64,000 nt of DNA from Isoetes taiwanensis (GCA_021234155.1 JAJEKV010000009.1:10544546-10608545); one strand, 5' to 3'; positions 45,650 to 59,058 are shown, counted from the first letter of the stretch. The notes: a model not told the origin generated them from the letters alone. Translations and numbers: made by a program.

Positions 45650-47151
45650 TCAAAATGTTAGGGGTAGGCCACATTTCACACGTGTGGCCAAATTTTGGTC
45701 TTGACATTTTTTGCTATGGCGAGGTCGGCTATGGCGGTCCGTTAGCCGCTTAGCTTCTTTGTCCACTTTTTTGCTTGCTGCATCGTCTTTTTGTGTGTTG
45801 CGGACTGTCTGGTGTTGATTTTGGCGGTAGCGCCTCGATTTTGGAGCATTTTCAGTGGCGCCAGCATCTTTTGTGTTGATTCCGCACTTTCTGATAGTAT
45901 TTTGAGAGGTTTAGCATGATTATCTTTCGATTTTGATGATTATTATTCGATTTTGGCATGATTTTTGTGAAATGCATGCGTCCTAACATGTTTTTCTTGC
46001 AGATTTCGTCGGCTGGAGGTACATGCAACAGTGGCACTTTGATCTTCATTAGTCTCGGAGCAGCGGATCACTTTGATCTTCACTTTGATCTTCATCTTGC
46101 TACAAAGAAGCCCTGTTCCCCGCCGTCTTGCCCTGTTTTTGGCTTTCCAGCCTTAAAGCCTTCCCTTTTTGAGCGTTTTTACCTCTATAAATCTGCAGAT
46201 CTTGTCATTCCCGGTGCATTTTGATCTTCATTAGTCTCGGAGCAGCGGATTTTGGAATTTTTAGGCTAGGTTTTGAGCTGTTTTTGATTTTTGGGTATTC
46301 AAGAAGCAAGATCCGATGCGAGGATTTGATCCTAGTGCATGCATTATTCCGGCAAGATCGGCTTGTTTTAGATCATCAGATTCGTTGGAGGTAGAGCTAC
46401 GGCTTCTATTAGGATGGAAATAATCTAATAAGGTATGCCAAGATTATGTAAAACCCCTCGTTGGAAGCAGATTCTTAGAAAACTCTGTGCTCAGGCGATC
46501 AAAGTTTGTTGGACATGTGCCAGATGGCACTAGCTAGGACAGCTGGCACTAGCACCCTGCCAGGTGTCACAGGAAAGTCATAGAAAATTATAGGATGTAA
46601 AACAGATGACAATAACAAGAAATGTGGCGTACCCTAACATTTCGATTACTTATGTAATATAGGCCTGAAATTCACTGAAATTTCCTGCCCCCTCTCATTA
46701 CGCACAGCAGAAGTTTTACAGATCAGCCCTCTTATAGAATAGAACCCGCATGTTTTTCCAGCTAAGGAAAAGACTCAGCAACATCTTCCAAATGTTATAG
46801 CAACTGCTTCAAAAAGAACAATCTGCTCCCTATTCCAATTAAATCCTTGGAACATCTTTCTTCGAATCTAGTGGAATATTGCGTGTTGAACATGTAAAAA
46901 TCCTTATACATAATGAATAAACGAATACAACATCAGACAAGATGCATCTTATATAACATTTCTGCTGTTACAATATTGGAATAGCCATGAAAAAGACAGC
47001 CATGGCGTAAAATCTGCACCTATTTTTTGTATAGTGAGGCATTTTAAACCATGCCCCTGCATAATATTCCCATCTTATTCTTCCTAAAACCATGAACCGA
47101 TGAAATTGCCCAACATCTGATATTTCACTCTCTTCACAGCTTCACACAAAA
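45650..47151. other. Non-coding stretch
   Basis: No gene supported. TTTGATCTTCATTAGTCTCG occurs at about 46038 and 46221. A fold-back flank word (CCCCCTCTCATTACG) appears near 46689. The part next to 47152 is probably 3' UTR of the following gene. Confidence 0.4.
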
Positions 47152-50100
47152 TTATGCAATGTCAACTTTAAAGGAAGTTTCGTGAGAGCTTACAAGCATT
47201 CCAGAGAGATTTATCGGCAAGAAGCATCTTGTCCATTGGCAGCCAGTTGAGATAGGATCTGTTGGTGGAACAATCATTAGAACATTCTCTTGTCGTTGAA
47301 CCATACCAAGCACCGTCAGTGTGCTTCCTTCTTTAATGTAGCTGGAACATATCCACAACTTATTAGACCATATTATGAGACTGAAAACATTTCAACAGGT
47401 ATAAGACTGAAAACATTGTGAATTGCTGAAGGAAAGCAGTGCAAATTAGAGACAAATTACAGACATATGAATGTTAGTGCCCTGGAAAATGGATGTTAAG
47501 GGCCCTGCGTGTTCAATGTTGAGAAACTAAAATGCTGTGAATTGCAATACTTTACAGGTCAAGAACTCTTATTTTGATAAGTAGAATCAGTTCCAGTTGA
47601 TACCATGGAGGCCAATATCATGGTGCAGATTTAGATGTTCAGTTTGGAGCTAAGCTAGCCTAATACGTTACAAAAACATCTCAAGCCACCATTTTTTAAG
47701 CCATATTTTACTTGATGTCCTCACTAACTCTTTTTGAGATATTAGAGGTACTCAGGGGATGAATTCCTAATTGCTTTCTTTTTAACTTACAGACATACTT
47801 CGATTTCGGACTTGATTTCATATTCTATGCAACATCTTCCTTGAATCTGCAGTCTAATAGCTTTGGGCAAAAAAACGTTTACAGGTATTGCAGATCTGTA
47901 TTTGTCTGCTTTAGCTGATGAAATGGCCAGTGTCAGAAAATGAAATGCTTTAGTGGGATCTTCTGAACAACCAGGATGTATACAATTAGAAACTGACAAC
48001 TTCCTTGTCCTCCTTTGTAAACCATTTTTTGATGCATTAGAGACCTATAAATCATTTCCACCCAGACACCTAAACAGGGATTGGCTATAGGTTAAGACAA
48101 GTCCAGAAAAGCCATAAAACACATCGTGCATGTGTGAATATGTTCAGATTAGCATCCTACTAATTTGTGATGGGTACATAGATTATATTTCCTCATGTAC
48201 CATACGAAAGAATCCACCGTGGTCTCAATCTTTTGTACGATTAGATAGAGGTTCAAAGTATTTACCCTTCAGTAAGCCGCATCCTACGGTCATCTCTTGA
48301 AAGGTTCCGCTCAGTCAGCCAGCGTAAAAATTCAGGTGGAATGTTCTCGCTGTTTGGTGCTATTTCTATTATCGTACTCTCATCGATATACGGATTCACA
48401 TTTGCACCATATCCGGCCTTCACCAATGCCCTGAGACCAGTCTGAAAATCCGATATATAGAAATCGGTGATATGTCTCTGCAAAAGTTAGAACAAGGATG
48501 TTAAATATGCAATTTCTAGACAAACACACATGGATTTCTCATCCTAGCTGCCATGGCTTATAAAATCCTAGTCATGCAATAATTGTTCCACAACTAGCAC
48601 TTATCAGGGTATGTGCTTTCGAAAAAAGGTTATATGTTCACAACTTGATGTAAATGATTGGGCTATTTCTTAGAACTTGACAAGCTATCTCTTTCACCTG
48701 CTGGCCTAATCATGTCAGTCAAGTTAGATGACAAAAAAGAAGCTTAATTAAGACAACAGCTTCCCCGTGTTAGAATCAACAAAAACAGCTAGTTGAAGTT
48801 TTATGTCTTTCTTTAAAACTTAATAGCAGTTCCTGTATTCAGGTGAGGGTGTCTTTACTACTGACTTTGCACGCAAAGCAGGTGGCCACAAAGCAGCGGC
48901 ATATATTATGTAAACAGGCACACAAACCTCGCGATGTCTTAGGCCCCATGTAAGACGCCGATGACTCTCATTGGCAGGCTTCGAATGAAGAGACCTATAC
49001 TCATATAACCCAGTTGAAGTATAAATGCAGCGACCAACATTTTGATACCGTGTTTCAAGAGGTACGCTTCCACATGTCACAACCTGAAGATTATACAATT
49101 CACTGTTAGCTTGAGCTTTGCTGATGGCATGTTTAAATACTAATCCTATATATTAAAGAGAAAATCAAATCATAACAACTGAAATAGCCAAAGCTAGCTT
49201 TGTGTGGAAAGTGCAAAGGGCAGTCAAGGCTGACGCAACAGAATTTGATGCACCTAATGCCAACATGGATACTATTCTAAGGCTTTTCGTATTATAATCA
49301 ACTCATGGACAGCCAGACAGCAAGCTCATGTTAAGGTCTTTTCCATGCGTATAGCAATAGGGAGGGAATTAAGCTGCATTTATTATTGCCAACCCAAAGA
49401 TCCCCTGAAACTCTAGGTGGGGTGAAGAAATGGCAACTTACGCCTGTTATTTTGACAATTTGACCATCTTTGGCACTCGCCAGTTCCATACCAGGGTAGT
49501 TTGAAGCAAATGCCAGTACTGCCTTGTCCTTCCAGTATGCATTCCATAAAATTAACAGCACAACAGCTCCAGTAAGGGATCCTATGACTATAAGCAACAT
49601 TGCGTTCTTTACAACTGCAAGAATAAATCCCCCAGCAATCAGGCCAATAACAAACAGAGGGATAACTATCCACACAATTACTCTTGGAAAATTTTTCCAG
49701 AAAGAGTAATCACTGTCATGGCTCAAATTGGTGACCGCCTGACTGTTCACTATATTTATTTTTACAGCTGCAGCGGATGCATCAAGGGGACCTGAAGCTT
49801 TTCTTGGGGCGCCTGTTGAGGAAAGAGGCCCTGAAGATAATGGTCCAGATGTTATAAGGCCTGATGGAAGGTTCAGAGGACCTGAAGTCTTCGACGGGTT
49901 TGTTGTCCCTCCTGAAAGGATAGGGCCTGAGGATTTTGTTCCAGGTTGAGCTGACATAGACCCTTGTCTGGACACTGAACCTGTCAAAGGTCCAGAATCT
50001 GATCTCTGAGACCCTTGCCTGGGCGTTCCAGGTCCTGATGTAGAGAACACCGATCTTGGAGCACTACCAGCTGAAAGAGGCCCAGAATTAGATGCAGCAT

Positions 50101-50335
50101 TGCTTTTAAACGAACCACCAGTTACAGGACCCGATTTCTTTGATCTAGGAGTTTCGACTTGGATGTCAAACATCTTTCCTAACTCCCCAGACCTCTTAAC
50201 ATCACCCCCTGTGTACGGCATTACAGTAGAACTCATGGTAGGAGTTTTTTCTTTGTACTGATCAGGACGCCCTGATACATAGAGCCCATTGCTGAGCTGA
50301 TGGGAGAGAACTTTGGCATTCTGCGAACCTGACAT
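47152..50335 (-). CDS. At1g16860-like membrane protein, four exons
   Basis: Exons are 50335-49442, 49083-48928, 48477-48266 and 47341-47152, giving 483 residues; all junctions are GT-AG and in phase. The N-terminus has SHQLSNGLYVSGRP and MPYTGGD, followed by nine SGP motifs in a Ser/Gly/Pro-rich region (about 68-190). Two transmembrane segments lie at about 219-241 and 245-267. The cytosolic or lumenal C-terminal domain includes VVTCGSVPLETRYQNVGRC and DESTIIEIAPNSENIPPEFL. This order and length match the plant family of Arabidopsis At1g16860. The biochemical role is unknown. The gene looks intact. Confidence 0.92.
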
Positions 50336-50339
50336 CTTG

Positions 50340-52499
50340 CCTCTAACTTAGCTTCTAACCTTTTAATACGACCAGAAGCACCAGATGCGTCTTGGATGAG
50401 TACGAGCTTAGATACTCTTTGTTAGGATTCAAGAACACTAATCAATATCGATAATCCTGCATGTGGGGTTTTTAAAGACCAATCAGCTTTTGTGAAAGAA
50501 GGGGAGCTTTTTTCCTCATAATCAACAGCAAGACTAAACAAAATCCTAGCACATTGTCAAAACAAGTGCACGCAAGGCATAAACCAAAGCATATGCACCT
50601 GGAAAGAGGATCCAACTTCCAAATCCTTGCAAACGGGCTGTTTGCGAACTATTCACATCCTTCAATGAACCGCATGCAACTGAATGCATGGTGCAAATAA
50701 GCAGATCATGCCTGTGATGCTGCAGCGGCGAGCTCCTCATGACAAATCCGGCAAAACCCAGTAAGAAAAATCCTAATCCAAAGCTATGGGCAGTAACTCC
50801 TGTGTTAAGAATTAAACAGAAACCTTGGCTATGGATGTCCGTCTGGCAGCTAAGATGGCGCTATCTGCCCACCAACACTTACCCATTTCACATCAACTTT
50901 ACTTGATGATCAAAACCCATTACGGCTGCCTTGCTACCTGCCATAGCCATCACCGAGGGATCAAAAAAATATTACAGGAACAGGGAAAAGTGGTCACATG
51001 AGAGAATCACAGTTTGCAGTTTAAGGGATCACATAAGGACTGCAGTCTTCTGCAGTTTGTCGGCTCTCTTGCAGCTGTACATTGCAGATGTCCAGCTCAG
51101 TATCGCACCTTAGGTTTGTCGGTGTTGGTATGGCGATCGTGGGTCCCGATATCAACCACCCCTAGGCATCTTTCTCCGACTTCTTCTTAGCCTTCATCCT
51201 TAGTACCAGTTGTTGAGTTGTCTAAGTCGCCCAAGATTTTTGCCAAGATCCACTCCTTATGTTTGATTTAGGTCGTTTTCTCGACAACATTAAGACTATT
51301 TTAGCCCTTGATTGGCGTTGGCTTGGCTCGGCTGCCAATCCCCTGCACAATCTCAAGACGAGACCTCAACATTGCAGCATCCTTAATTGGAAATTGAATA
51401 GACTATACATCAAACAAGCAGCATTTCCCTGAAATGAACCCAGAACGAATAAAAAAGAGATGAGATAAAGAAGTTGGAATAATAAAAGGATGATGTAAAG
51501 AAGTCCGAGAATTAAGCTTCTAGCATGCTGGCACAACTCTGATAAATAATAAAACATATATTGGTTGGTATCAAAGACAAATAATAAAAAGGTATATGGG
51601 ATTTGAATGATATTCTTCGAGACAGAGGAGTCCTTTGTTTTTGTCCAGCTTATCAATCTACTCCAAATAGAAAGCTCCTTTAGCAAAGATTGATTGCCAT
51701 ATTTAAATGATATATAGAATGCACTATCCTTAGACATTCTCTATTAAAGATTCTAAGAAATGTGCTTAGGACAAAAGTTCACAAACATCTATACCATTGT
51801 AATTGGATTTATGTTTATGTTCTCTAATTAAAACCCTGCATGATTTCTATTTTCTAAGGGGCTCGAGGCGCCACCACGCTCAACATTGGATTCATCATTC
51901 TTTAGTCACCTTCCAGCTGGGGTTTCTTATCTAATATGTCTATGTGGGTGAGGATAATTGATAACTTGCTAGATACAACATGGAACTTGGGTGGCAATTT
52001 TCATCATAAGATCAGGCAACCAACTGAATAACATCCAATATATCAAATATTGAATTACTTAAGATCACAATCTTAAGCTAATAGTAACTTTAATAACACA
52101 AGGCAACGAATTGAATAATATTCAATATATCAAATATTGAATTAGACTACTATAGCAATATCGGTCAATGCATTGTTCATTTGACATTGACCAAAAACTT
52201 ACATACAATTTATAGACATCAAACAACAGTCCCAAAATCCGTATTCCCTGTAATAATGATTGACATTAATCCAATACCATGCATGGCTCTTACTTCTTGT
52301 TTTTATCTGCAGGTCCGAACCAAATGGAAGTTGGTTTTAGACTTTTCGATCTTTTGGAGCATCAAAGATTTTCAGAGCTATTTGAATTCTATATATTTTC
52401 TACAAATGTTCATATGCATTCAACCATTGCACTTCGACCTCAAAAAACATACAATCATTGGCCATTGCATTTTAACCTAATATAATATCCAAGACTAGC
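50340..52499. other. Non-coding stretch upstream of the At1g16860-like gene
   Basis: The first few hundred bases should hold its promoter and leader; no sure TATA box was found. CCAATATATCAAATATTGAA-type sequence occurs twice near 52035 and 52125. No other gene is supported. Confidence 0.4.
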
Positions 52500-52767
52500 T
52501 TATTTAATAATCCCCTGTACCTAGATTTTACTTTAAATCGGGGTTAACATGCTCTTTATGTAAAATATCTAACATAGAATATTCCTCACATTCCTCGTTC
52601 TTGTTAGATATTTTATGTTTTATAACTGTTTTCGAATGTATGACTTGAGCCACATATTGCCTCTAAGTTTTTTATATCAATTCTTTCTATTTCCAACTGT
52701 CTTTGCAATTTTTCAAACCTGTGTGTACTGGAAGAACCTTTGTAAATATGTCTGTCATTTGGTCTGT
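52500..52767 (-). mobile_element. Copia retrotransposon 3' fragment
   Basis: On the minus strand ITTDQMTDIFTKVLPVHT (about 52770-52715) is the RNase H C-terminal hallmark of copia elements. Below it a purine-rich tract (GAGGAATGTGAGGAATATTC) precedes TGTTAGATATTTTACATAAAG at 52574, a likely 3' LTR start. The far LTR end was not found. Confidence 0.6.
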
Positions 52768-53020
52768 TGTGATGCTCCCCACTAGTATACGACGCCCTCC
52801 ATCTGCCCCGTTCCTGTGATGGCCAAGACGCGGGTAGGGAGACACGGAGGTGTCTTGCACGCCCATCCCCTATGGGCTCCTATAACAGCGGAAGCATACT
52901 ACAACATTAGCACTGGCAAAACAACACAACATAATCAGCTACCTCGAATGGTAGCACATCCATCCATCCATAGATCGATCATAGATAGCAGCATATCGTA
53001 AAACATATAACATTAGGGCG
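52768..53020 (-). mobile_element. Truncated gypsy LTR fragment
   Basis: Starts TGTGATGCTCCCC at the copia border. ACACGGAGGTGTC and AGCGGAAGCATACTACAAC match the solo LTR end (29260-29345, inverted) and the 59.9-kb LTR. Inner limit approximate. Confidence 0.6.
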
Positions 53021-53945
53021 GATTTGGGGTCTCAAAATGGCCTCCTATCAGTCATTCCACGTCATATTTCCGCTCCTTTTTTCCCATGCCACCTAGGATA
53101 CCAAACTCTCATCATTACAGATTTACTTGGAATATTCTCCTGGAATAAGGGGGATCGCACATTCATGGCGCCATATGTATTTAATTCTATGGGTTGTCAG
53201 ACAGACTGATGCAACATGTGGCGCTTCTAAAAAGCCACTTGCATTATAGCATACCAGCAACTCATGACGGTGTCTCTTGGTTTGTCAGATACCAAGCGTG
53301 CGCGTCACCGATTCTTGTCTTGCGCTATTTTCATTTAGAGGCCATGGCCATACAAGCTTCCCGCCTTCTACATTTCAAAATTTGAATGTGTAGGTTGAAG
53401 CTTTGTATCAGACTTTCATTTCGAGGCACTGCGGCATCGCCTTAACCGGGATCTTTACTTCATCCCAATACAGGCTTCCCGCCCCCTACAATTCGAAATT
53501 TGAATTTGCTTAATATATAAAAGCATGGATTTTAGGAGAATGGACTTTTCAATTTCCATATGCACGTTGCAAATTTCAAAAACGAGGTTAGTACGGACGT
53601 TCGGCTCACACGAAACGAATTGTGCTGGGGCATACAAATTGTACACCTTCATTTCGCGCCGTGCGATCCACGCAGTATGGAAGCTCCAAATGATGTATGG
53701 ATAAGGAGCCAACTGACTCACGAGTATGCTCCAGTCTCAATCGTAAAAAAAGAGGTCTAAAAAATAAGAACTTAGACCTCGACGTGTTGCGTCTTGCAGG
53801 CTCAAAAAGTGTCGATATCTGGACGGATGACAGTTTATATCCATTGGATCCGTTGAGTGGCAAGAAACCGTGATTTCGGGACGTTTCAAGTTTAGTCCGA
53901 TTTTGTGGTGACAGTAACTCTGGCCTCCTGGGATATTGTGAGAGA
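53021..53945. other. Non-coding stretch before the unclassified element
   Basis: Two related blocks, GCTTCCCGCC(T/C)(T/C)CTAC(A)A plus TTGAAT, lie at about 53358 and 53470. The 5' boundary of the following element may be in here. Confidence 0.35.
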
Positions 53946-56313
53946 TTGAGAGAGGATGAAGGCATTCGGAATCGAATACAGTTCCTTGAAATGAGCTGCT
54001 TCCGATTGTCACAAGAGAATTATAACTTAAACCAACAGCTCTTTTTTCTCTCGCACTGTTACTCCACTGTAATGAAGGAAAGGAATGACGGCTTGGGGAG
54101 GGAAACTTCTTTGAGATACGAAGTGGACAAATCCAAATTGGCGATAGGGCAGCTGCAAGAAAAGATCCAAGAGCTCGAAAGAGCAAACTTTGGGCTTCAA
54201 TGTAGGTTAAAGAATTTGAAGAAAACACCCCTTGGCTTGCGAGAAAGGAAGAAGCACTTTCGACCGATAGAGGAACTGAAGTCTGGATCAGGTGTATTCA
54301 GACGCAGAGTCATGGCCACAAGGTCCGTTTACAACACTAGCAAAGGCCAATCAAGATCTCAGAAAACTAGAAGCAATCTTGGTTACGTAGTGAAGAACCT
54401 AGCGACAAACAGGGAGATAGTGGACATGATTTGTCAGCCCTACAACTCTTCTTTCAAGAAGATGGTATTGGAAATGGTACTAGGAGAGATATACAAGAAG
54501 CTAGAAGCGACAGATGTACAGACTATTTGTGACGATGTAGGCATCAGTAGGCTTAGTTACCATTCTCTATTCAAGCCATTCCATGAAGCGTTGAAAAGAA
54601 TGGGCACAAAAAAAGTATTCGCTCCACGTCCACAAATTGTCGAGAATACAAGGGTTACTAGAACAAAGATGGTGTATGCCATATTAGGAGAGATGCACCA
54701 CGTTGAATGTGTTGGTCCTGCCATAGCCATAAAAGATAAGAATGGCAAGGATTGTTGTGATATAGTTGGAATGAATGAACGCAATAATCTTTGGGTTGAC
54801 CTGGTTACTCTCTTACAATTCCTTGTCAAATATTATGACTTAACAGTTGCAGAAACTAATGGTGAGATTGAAGTTTGCATAAAATTGGATGAAATGGAAC
54901 TGACCAAGTTTGAGAAGTGTGAGAGGATATCCGTTGTCATCATGAATAGAGCAATTGAGAATGCAATTGCACATGCTAAATCAAAGAGCAACAAGAATAA
55001 TAAAAAAAGATGTAGAGGTGACGGACGAGGAGAAGAAGCGTGCCGAAAAATGGTTCTCGTGTCAATCTGAAGATGACACCTGGCGGTTAGGTCTCTTTAA
55101 AGTTCAGAAAGAAACCCACGAGGTATTGAAATGGGTGTTCAATCAAACCGACATCCCGAGTCTAATATCTAGATTGAAGAATTGCAAGTAGATCACTATG
55201 GATCTTACAAAGTAATTTTTCACTTGGCGTCTGATTTAAAAACTGAGAAAGCAATGTACAACATAAGTGGAGGAGGACAATGAACATGCAAAAGTTGTCT
55301 GTACTGCAATCATGCAAGGAAGTCAAGTACTGGGAAGACTGTTTCAACCTTGTCCCTTAACCAAGCAAATGCTCCTAATAGAGGAGAAGAAGATCCCAAG
55401 TTCCATGGCATTTTCCCCATTCCATTAGAGAGGGTTCATATCTGCACTTTGCACGGCTTTGTGAGAATCATCGACAAGATGATATTTTTTCACCGCAGAT
55501 TCGTGTGGGAACATTTCGCACAAGAAGAGAAGAGAGGAAGGAATTTGTAGAGTTGAACATGTTCTATCGAGCGTGGTTTTTGCATGGTGGCAATGTAAGA
55601 TTAGAGCTCGATGAGAAACGGGCAGAAGAACAAGTGTGCCTCGTAAAGGTGTCAATTGAGGGGTGAAAACTTCGACGCTTCATAAAGAATCATAGAGAGG
55701 CTCGAACGGAAAACCGATGAGAGAAAAGGTCTATGAATTTGGAAATTGCTGGTTGATGCGAGCAGACCGCCGATGATGTTCATTCCCAAGATTGAGGAAA
55801 AAAAAAGCATGGGATGCATCGCCCGAATTGTTCCCATACATTCGGAGAATGGACCTCACAAGAGAAGATGCGTAAATGTTCGTGGCAAGCGAATAACAAA
55901 TTTATTAGGGCTTTCATAGACGCATGGGGAGAGAGTGAAGTCACGCACTACTTGCACATCTTTTGGGCTCATGCACCTTGGTTTTAGGAAGTATGGAAGC
56001 CTAGCAAAGGTGGAGTGCACAAGGCATGGAGAAGTCGCATAAACAAGCTAAAATAGCCTTTCATCGTAACACTCAAAAAGGGGGTGGAAATGTGGGAACC
56101 AACCCTCTAAGACAGATAACAGAGTGGTTTTATAGAAGGGCGATGGCTAAATACGACAAGAAGGTCGCTTTAAGGAGCAACCCAGAAGTCGTAAACACCA
56201 TTGGCATAATGCTGAAGAGAAAACAGAAAGTTGCTTGGCAAAGTTCTAGGGCCCCACTAGCATCGCAACAGTGGAGATCTAAGAGACAAAGAATCGGTAA
56301 AGTATACTTGTAA
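53946..56313 (+). pseudogene. Unclassified transposase-like gene with coiled-coil N-terminus, degenerate
   Basis: The longest frame (53946-55070) starts with a coiled-coil region (QLQEKIQELERANFGLQCRL, about residues 75-95), a basic linker, then a globular part with VRDEIK-free but conserved-looking KLDEMELTKFEKCERIS (Asp315). A 7-A run near 55003 shifts the frame into VTDEEKKRAEKWFS. Next come HLASDLKTEKAM (55220-55255), a stop, CKSCLYCNHA (zinc-type Cys pattern), IPLERVHICTLHGFVRIIDK (55418-55477) and, after decay, VTHYLHIFWAHAPWF (55940-55984) and a basic C-terminus to 56313. The Asp, DxK, Cys and H-x-H order resembles an uncharacterised RNase-H-like protein family I recall mostly from animals. 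Not assigned to any known plant transposon. Confidence 0.5.
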
Positions 56314-58962
56314 TGTGTAGCATGTTCACACGACGCGAAGTACTTGCCTCCAACTTTGTTTGCACAACTGTGACATTCCACATATTTATACGCCTTTTTA
56401 AGTATAAATACATGACACGTCACTATGAATAATTAATGGCAAATTAATTATTCATAAGCTAAGGTTAGCTATGTTAACAATTAAATTATAAAGGTGGAAA
56501 CCTAACCTTAAACCCTAATTCGAATTTAGGGCTTAACCTAATATTAACAAGGTGCTGCGCACGAGGGGTTGCCCTCCGGTGTCTAGAGAATGTGTTTTCA
56601 TGGTTTCTATAAATGTGTTTTTGTGGAGTCTGTTTCAACATTTCGTATTGAGTCTTTTTTGTTTTGTGTGGAGCCATGTGGATGCATGAACACGGGGTGC
56701 CATTTTCTTAGCGCATGAATGTTGAGTTTTATTTAGGAAGCAAAATAGATCCAGATACTTAACAGTTAAGTAGTCTTTGGTTTGTGATGTTTCAGGACAT
56801 ATAGGTATTTTTGACAGTGTGCCTAGATTTAGTAGTAGTGGAACGTTGAGCATTTTAGCTACGACAAATTTTTCTGTTCAACGACCCTATTTGAAAATTT
56901 CAAGGTGCATTTCATGTCCATTTTGGGATTTATGCTAAGATATGCATATTTAACTATTTTAAAATTTTCAAACTATCATGCTATAGTTACTGCCAATCAT
57001 CAAGGTGCTTTTGAGGCATTCTGTTCATCCAAGAAGATCGACAACAAATATGTTATTCCAAGGTTGGGCTAGAGCTTTGAATAGAATTTCACTTCACAAC
57101 CTTCATAAGCATAAGAAGTTGAAAATTGAGGTTGCTGCTTTACATCACAATCATGCAATCATGGCACAATAAAAAATAATGCTCACAAACATTACACTCT
57201 ATAACTTGAGTGAATTGGATGAGTTTCTATATTTAATAAAATAAACATTAGCTATCCAGTATTCTTCTACCAAAGGTCCATAGGAGCAGTTAATGGAACT
57301 TTATATTATACTTGCCGCAAAAACATAACTAGCAGTAGGGCAGGCTTGGGGTAAGGGTAGGTTAGTTCCTAACTCGATTCATTGAGGGACAATCTATGAA
57401 CGGACATATTGTCAAAATATGCTATTTTACGGACCAACTCAAAGAATCTGGATTTATTTTGAGTAATGAAATGTTCTTCATATTCAGAGGTAAGAAACTG
57501 TTTGACCATGTTGTTCACGTGTTGTTCACGTGTCCGGCATTCAGTCAAGTAGAACAAGGTTACCTTTTACATGATACTTTACATGCTGCTTTCTTCGATC
57601 TTTAAACTGCTTCACATGCCAGTATAAGTGTTTTATCTCCTGGCAAGTCCATGTAGAGTCTCATCATCCTCCATTTTGGTTTATTGTTGCCTCTTCACAT
57701 TTCTCACATGGTGTGCTTAGATTTGAACCAGACTTCTCAGTCGAAGAGTCTTGGCATCCATCTTTCACCTTCTGTACAGTTTGGTTCGTAATTCACAAGT
57801 GATGGCTTTTCTTTAGCATGCAAATCATGATGGCTTTTCTCTTTCTCAAATATTTGAATGTCTCTATTATCCACATAACTAGGTTTGCTGGTAAGTTTTG
57901 GAAATGACCAATTTTGAGCAATATTCAATTGGCCAATTTGATGTTCAAGATGTGGAAAATGAACAGAGGTCACCTTACTCTGCAACGATGGAGAAGTGTG
58001 TATCAATGCCACCACAAGACAACAACTAGAGGAAAACTATACTGGTGCTGCTAGGTTGCTTAGGCTTAATACTGGAAACTTGGTCATCAACCAATCTCTT
58101 AGAGCTACACTGATGTTTAATTGGCCTCTTCCTTTTCTCAGGACTAAAGGATTTTTCAACAGTCTGAAGAAGTGGGTGAAGCAGCTACTTGTTGTGGTTT
58201 GTCATCTAACTTTTGGTTCTGAACTTCAGAATTATCCTTCTTGGAAGTTGGACCATTCTCATCTGTTAATTTTTCCTTCTTTTTGTTGTGGTTTGTTCAG
58301 TTACTGCATCAATGCTTTCCAAATCTAATACTGGAACTTATAAACCTTGACATCCACAAAATTTCAGACACTAGATTCCTCAGATAAAATGTTATCACTA
58401 GACATGTCATTATCTAATATGTTAGGGCTTGCACACTACATCAGGCCATAAAATATGAGAAAACAGACCATAGAATAAGATACTATTAACCAATGCCTAA
58501 ATTTGATTTGCAGTGCTTGCTAAGATTGGCACATCATCTAGCATACACAACATTTTTTTTGTATTTGATTTGTTGGCTTCAGATACTGATTTGTAGTACA
58601 TGGTATTATATTGCGCATTTAATCTTTGTGATGCAAATGGAACTTGAGAATCTGCCTAATGAAAAGGACTAGATTGCATGTTACAAGGCATAAATTACTT
58701 CCTATGTCATGCACATAATCCACTATATGTATACGAGCTTGCATGTTGTAAATTCCTAGGTCTGGTGGTTAGTCATTATGGCAAATGGAGGAGGACCAAG
58801 GACTAATGCTGGTAGGACCATGAAGGGAACATAATTGTGATTTTCAGATTGACATGGCACAATTTCACAAATTTTAGTCTATGTGATAGGAGAGAAGACA
58901 CTTTTTAGGCATACTATAGTTTATAATCTAAGCCTGAAATGTGTTGAAATGTCATATCCCCA
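56314..58962. other. Non-coding stretch
   Basis: No gene is supported; open frames at 57396-58328 have no domains. TGTTGTTCACGTGT-type direct repeats sit at about 57510-57530. Confidence 0.4.
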
Positions 58963-59058
58963 ACCATTACAATAGGGGTAATGTTCCAATGCAGGATATT
59001 TCTTGGGGTAGGGGCCTCAAGAGATATCCTGCATTGGAATATTACACCCATCGTAATG
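58963..59058. repeat. Fold-back element 4
   Basis: Arms CCATTAC..(A)GGGGTAATGTTCC then AATGCAGGATAT pair with ATATCCTGCATT and GGAATATTACACCC..GTAATGG. The loop has GGGGTAGGGGCC. Pairing weakly extends outward (CCCCAACCATTAC with GTAATGGAGAGGGGG). Confidence 0.78.

Noticed and set aside
53737-54228. 163-codon minus-strand frame opposite the transposase-like gene
   Set aside because: It overlaps the plus-strand coiled-coil frame and shows no domain; a shadow.
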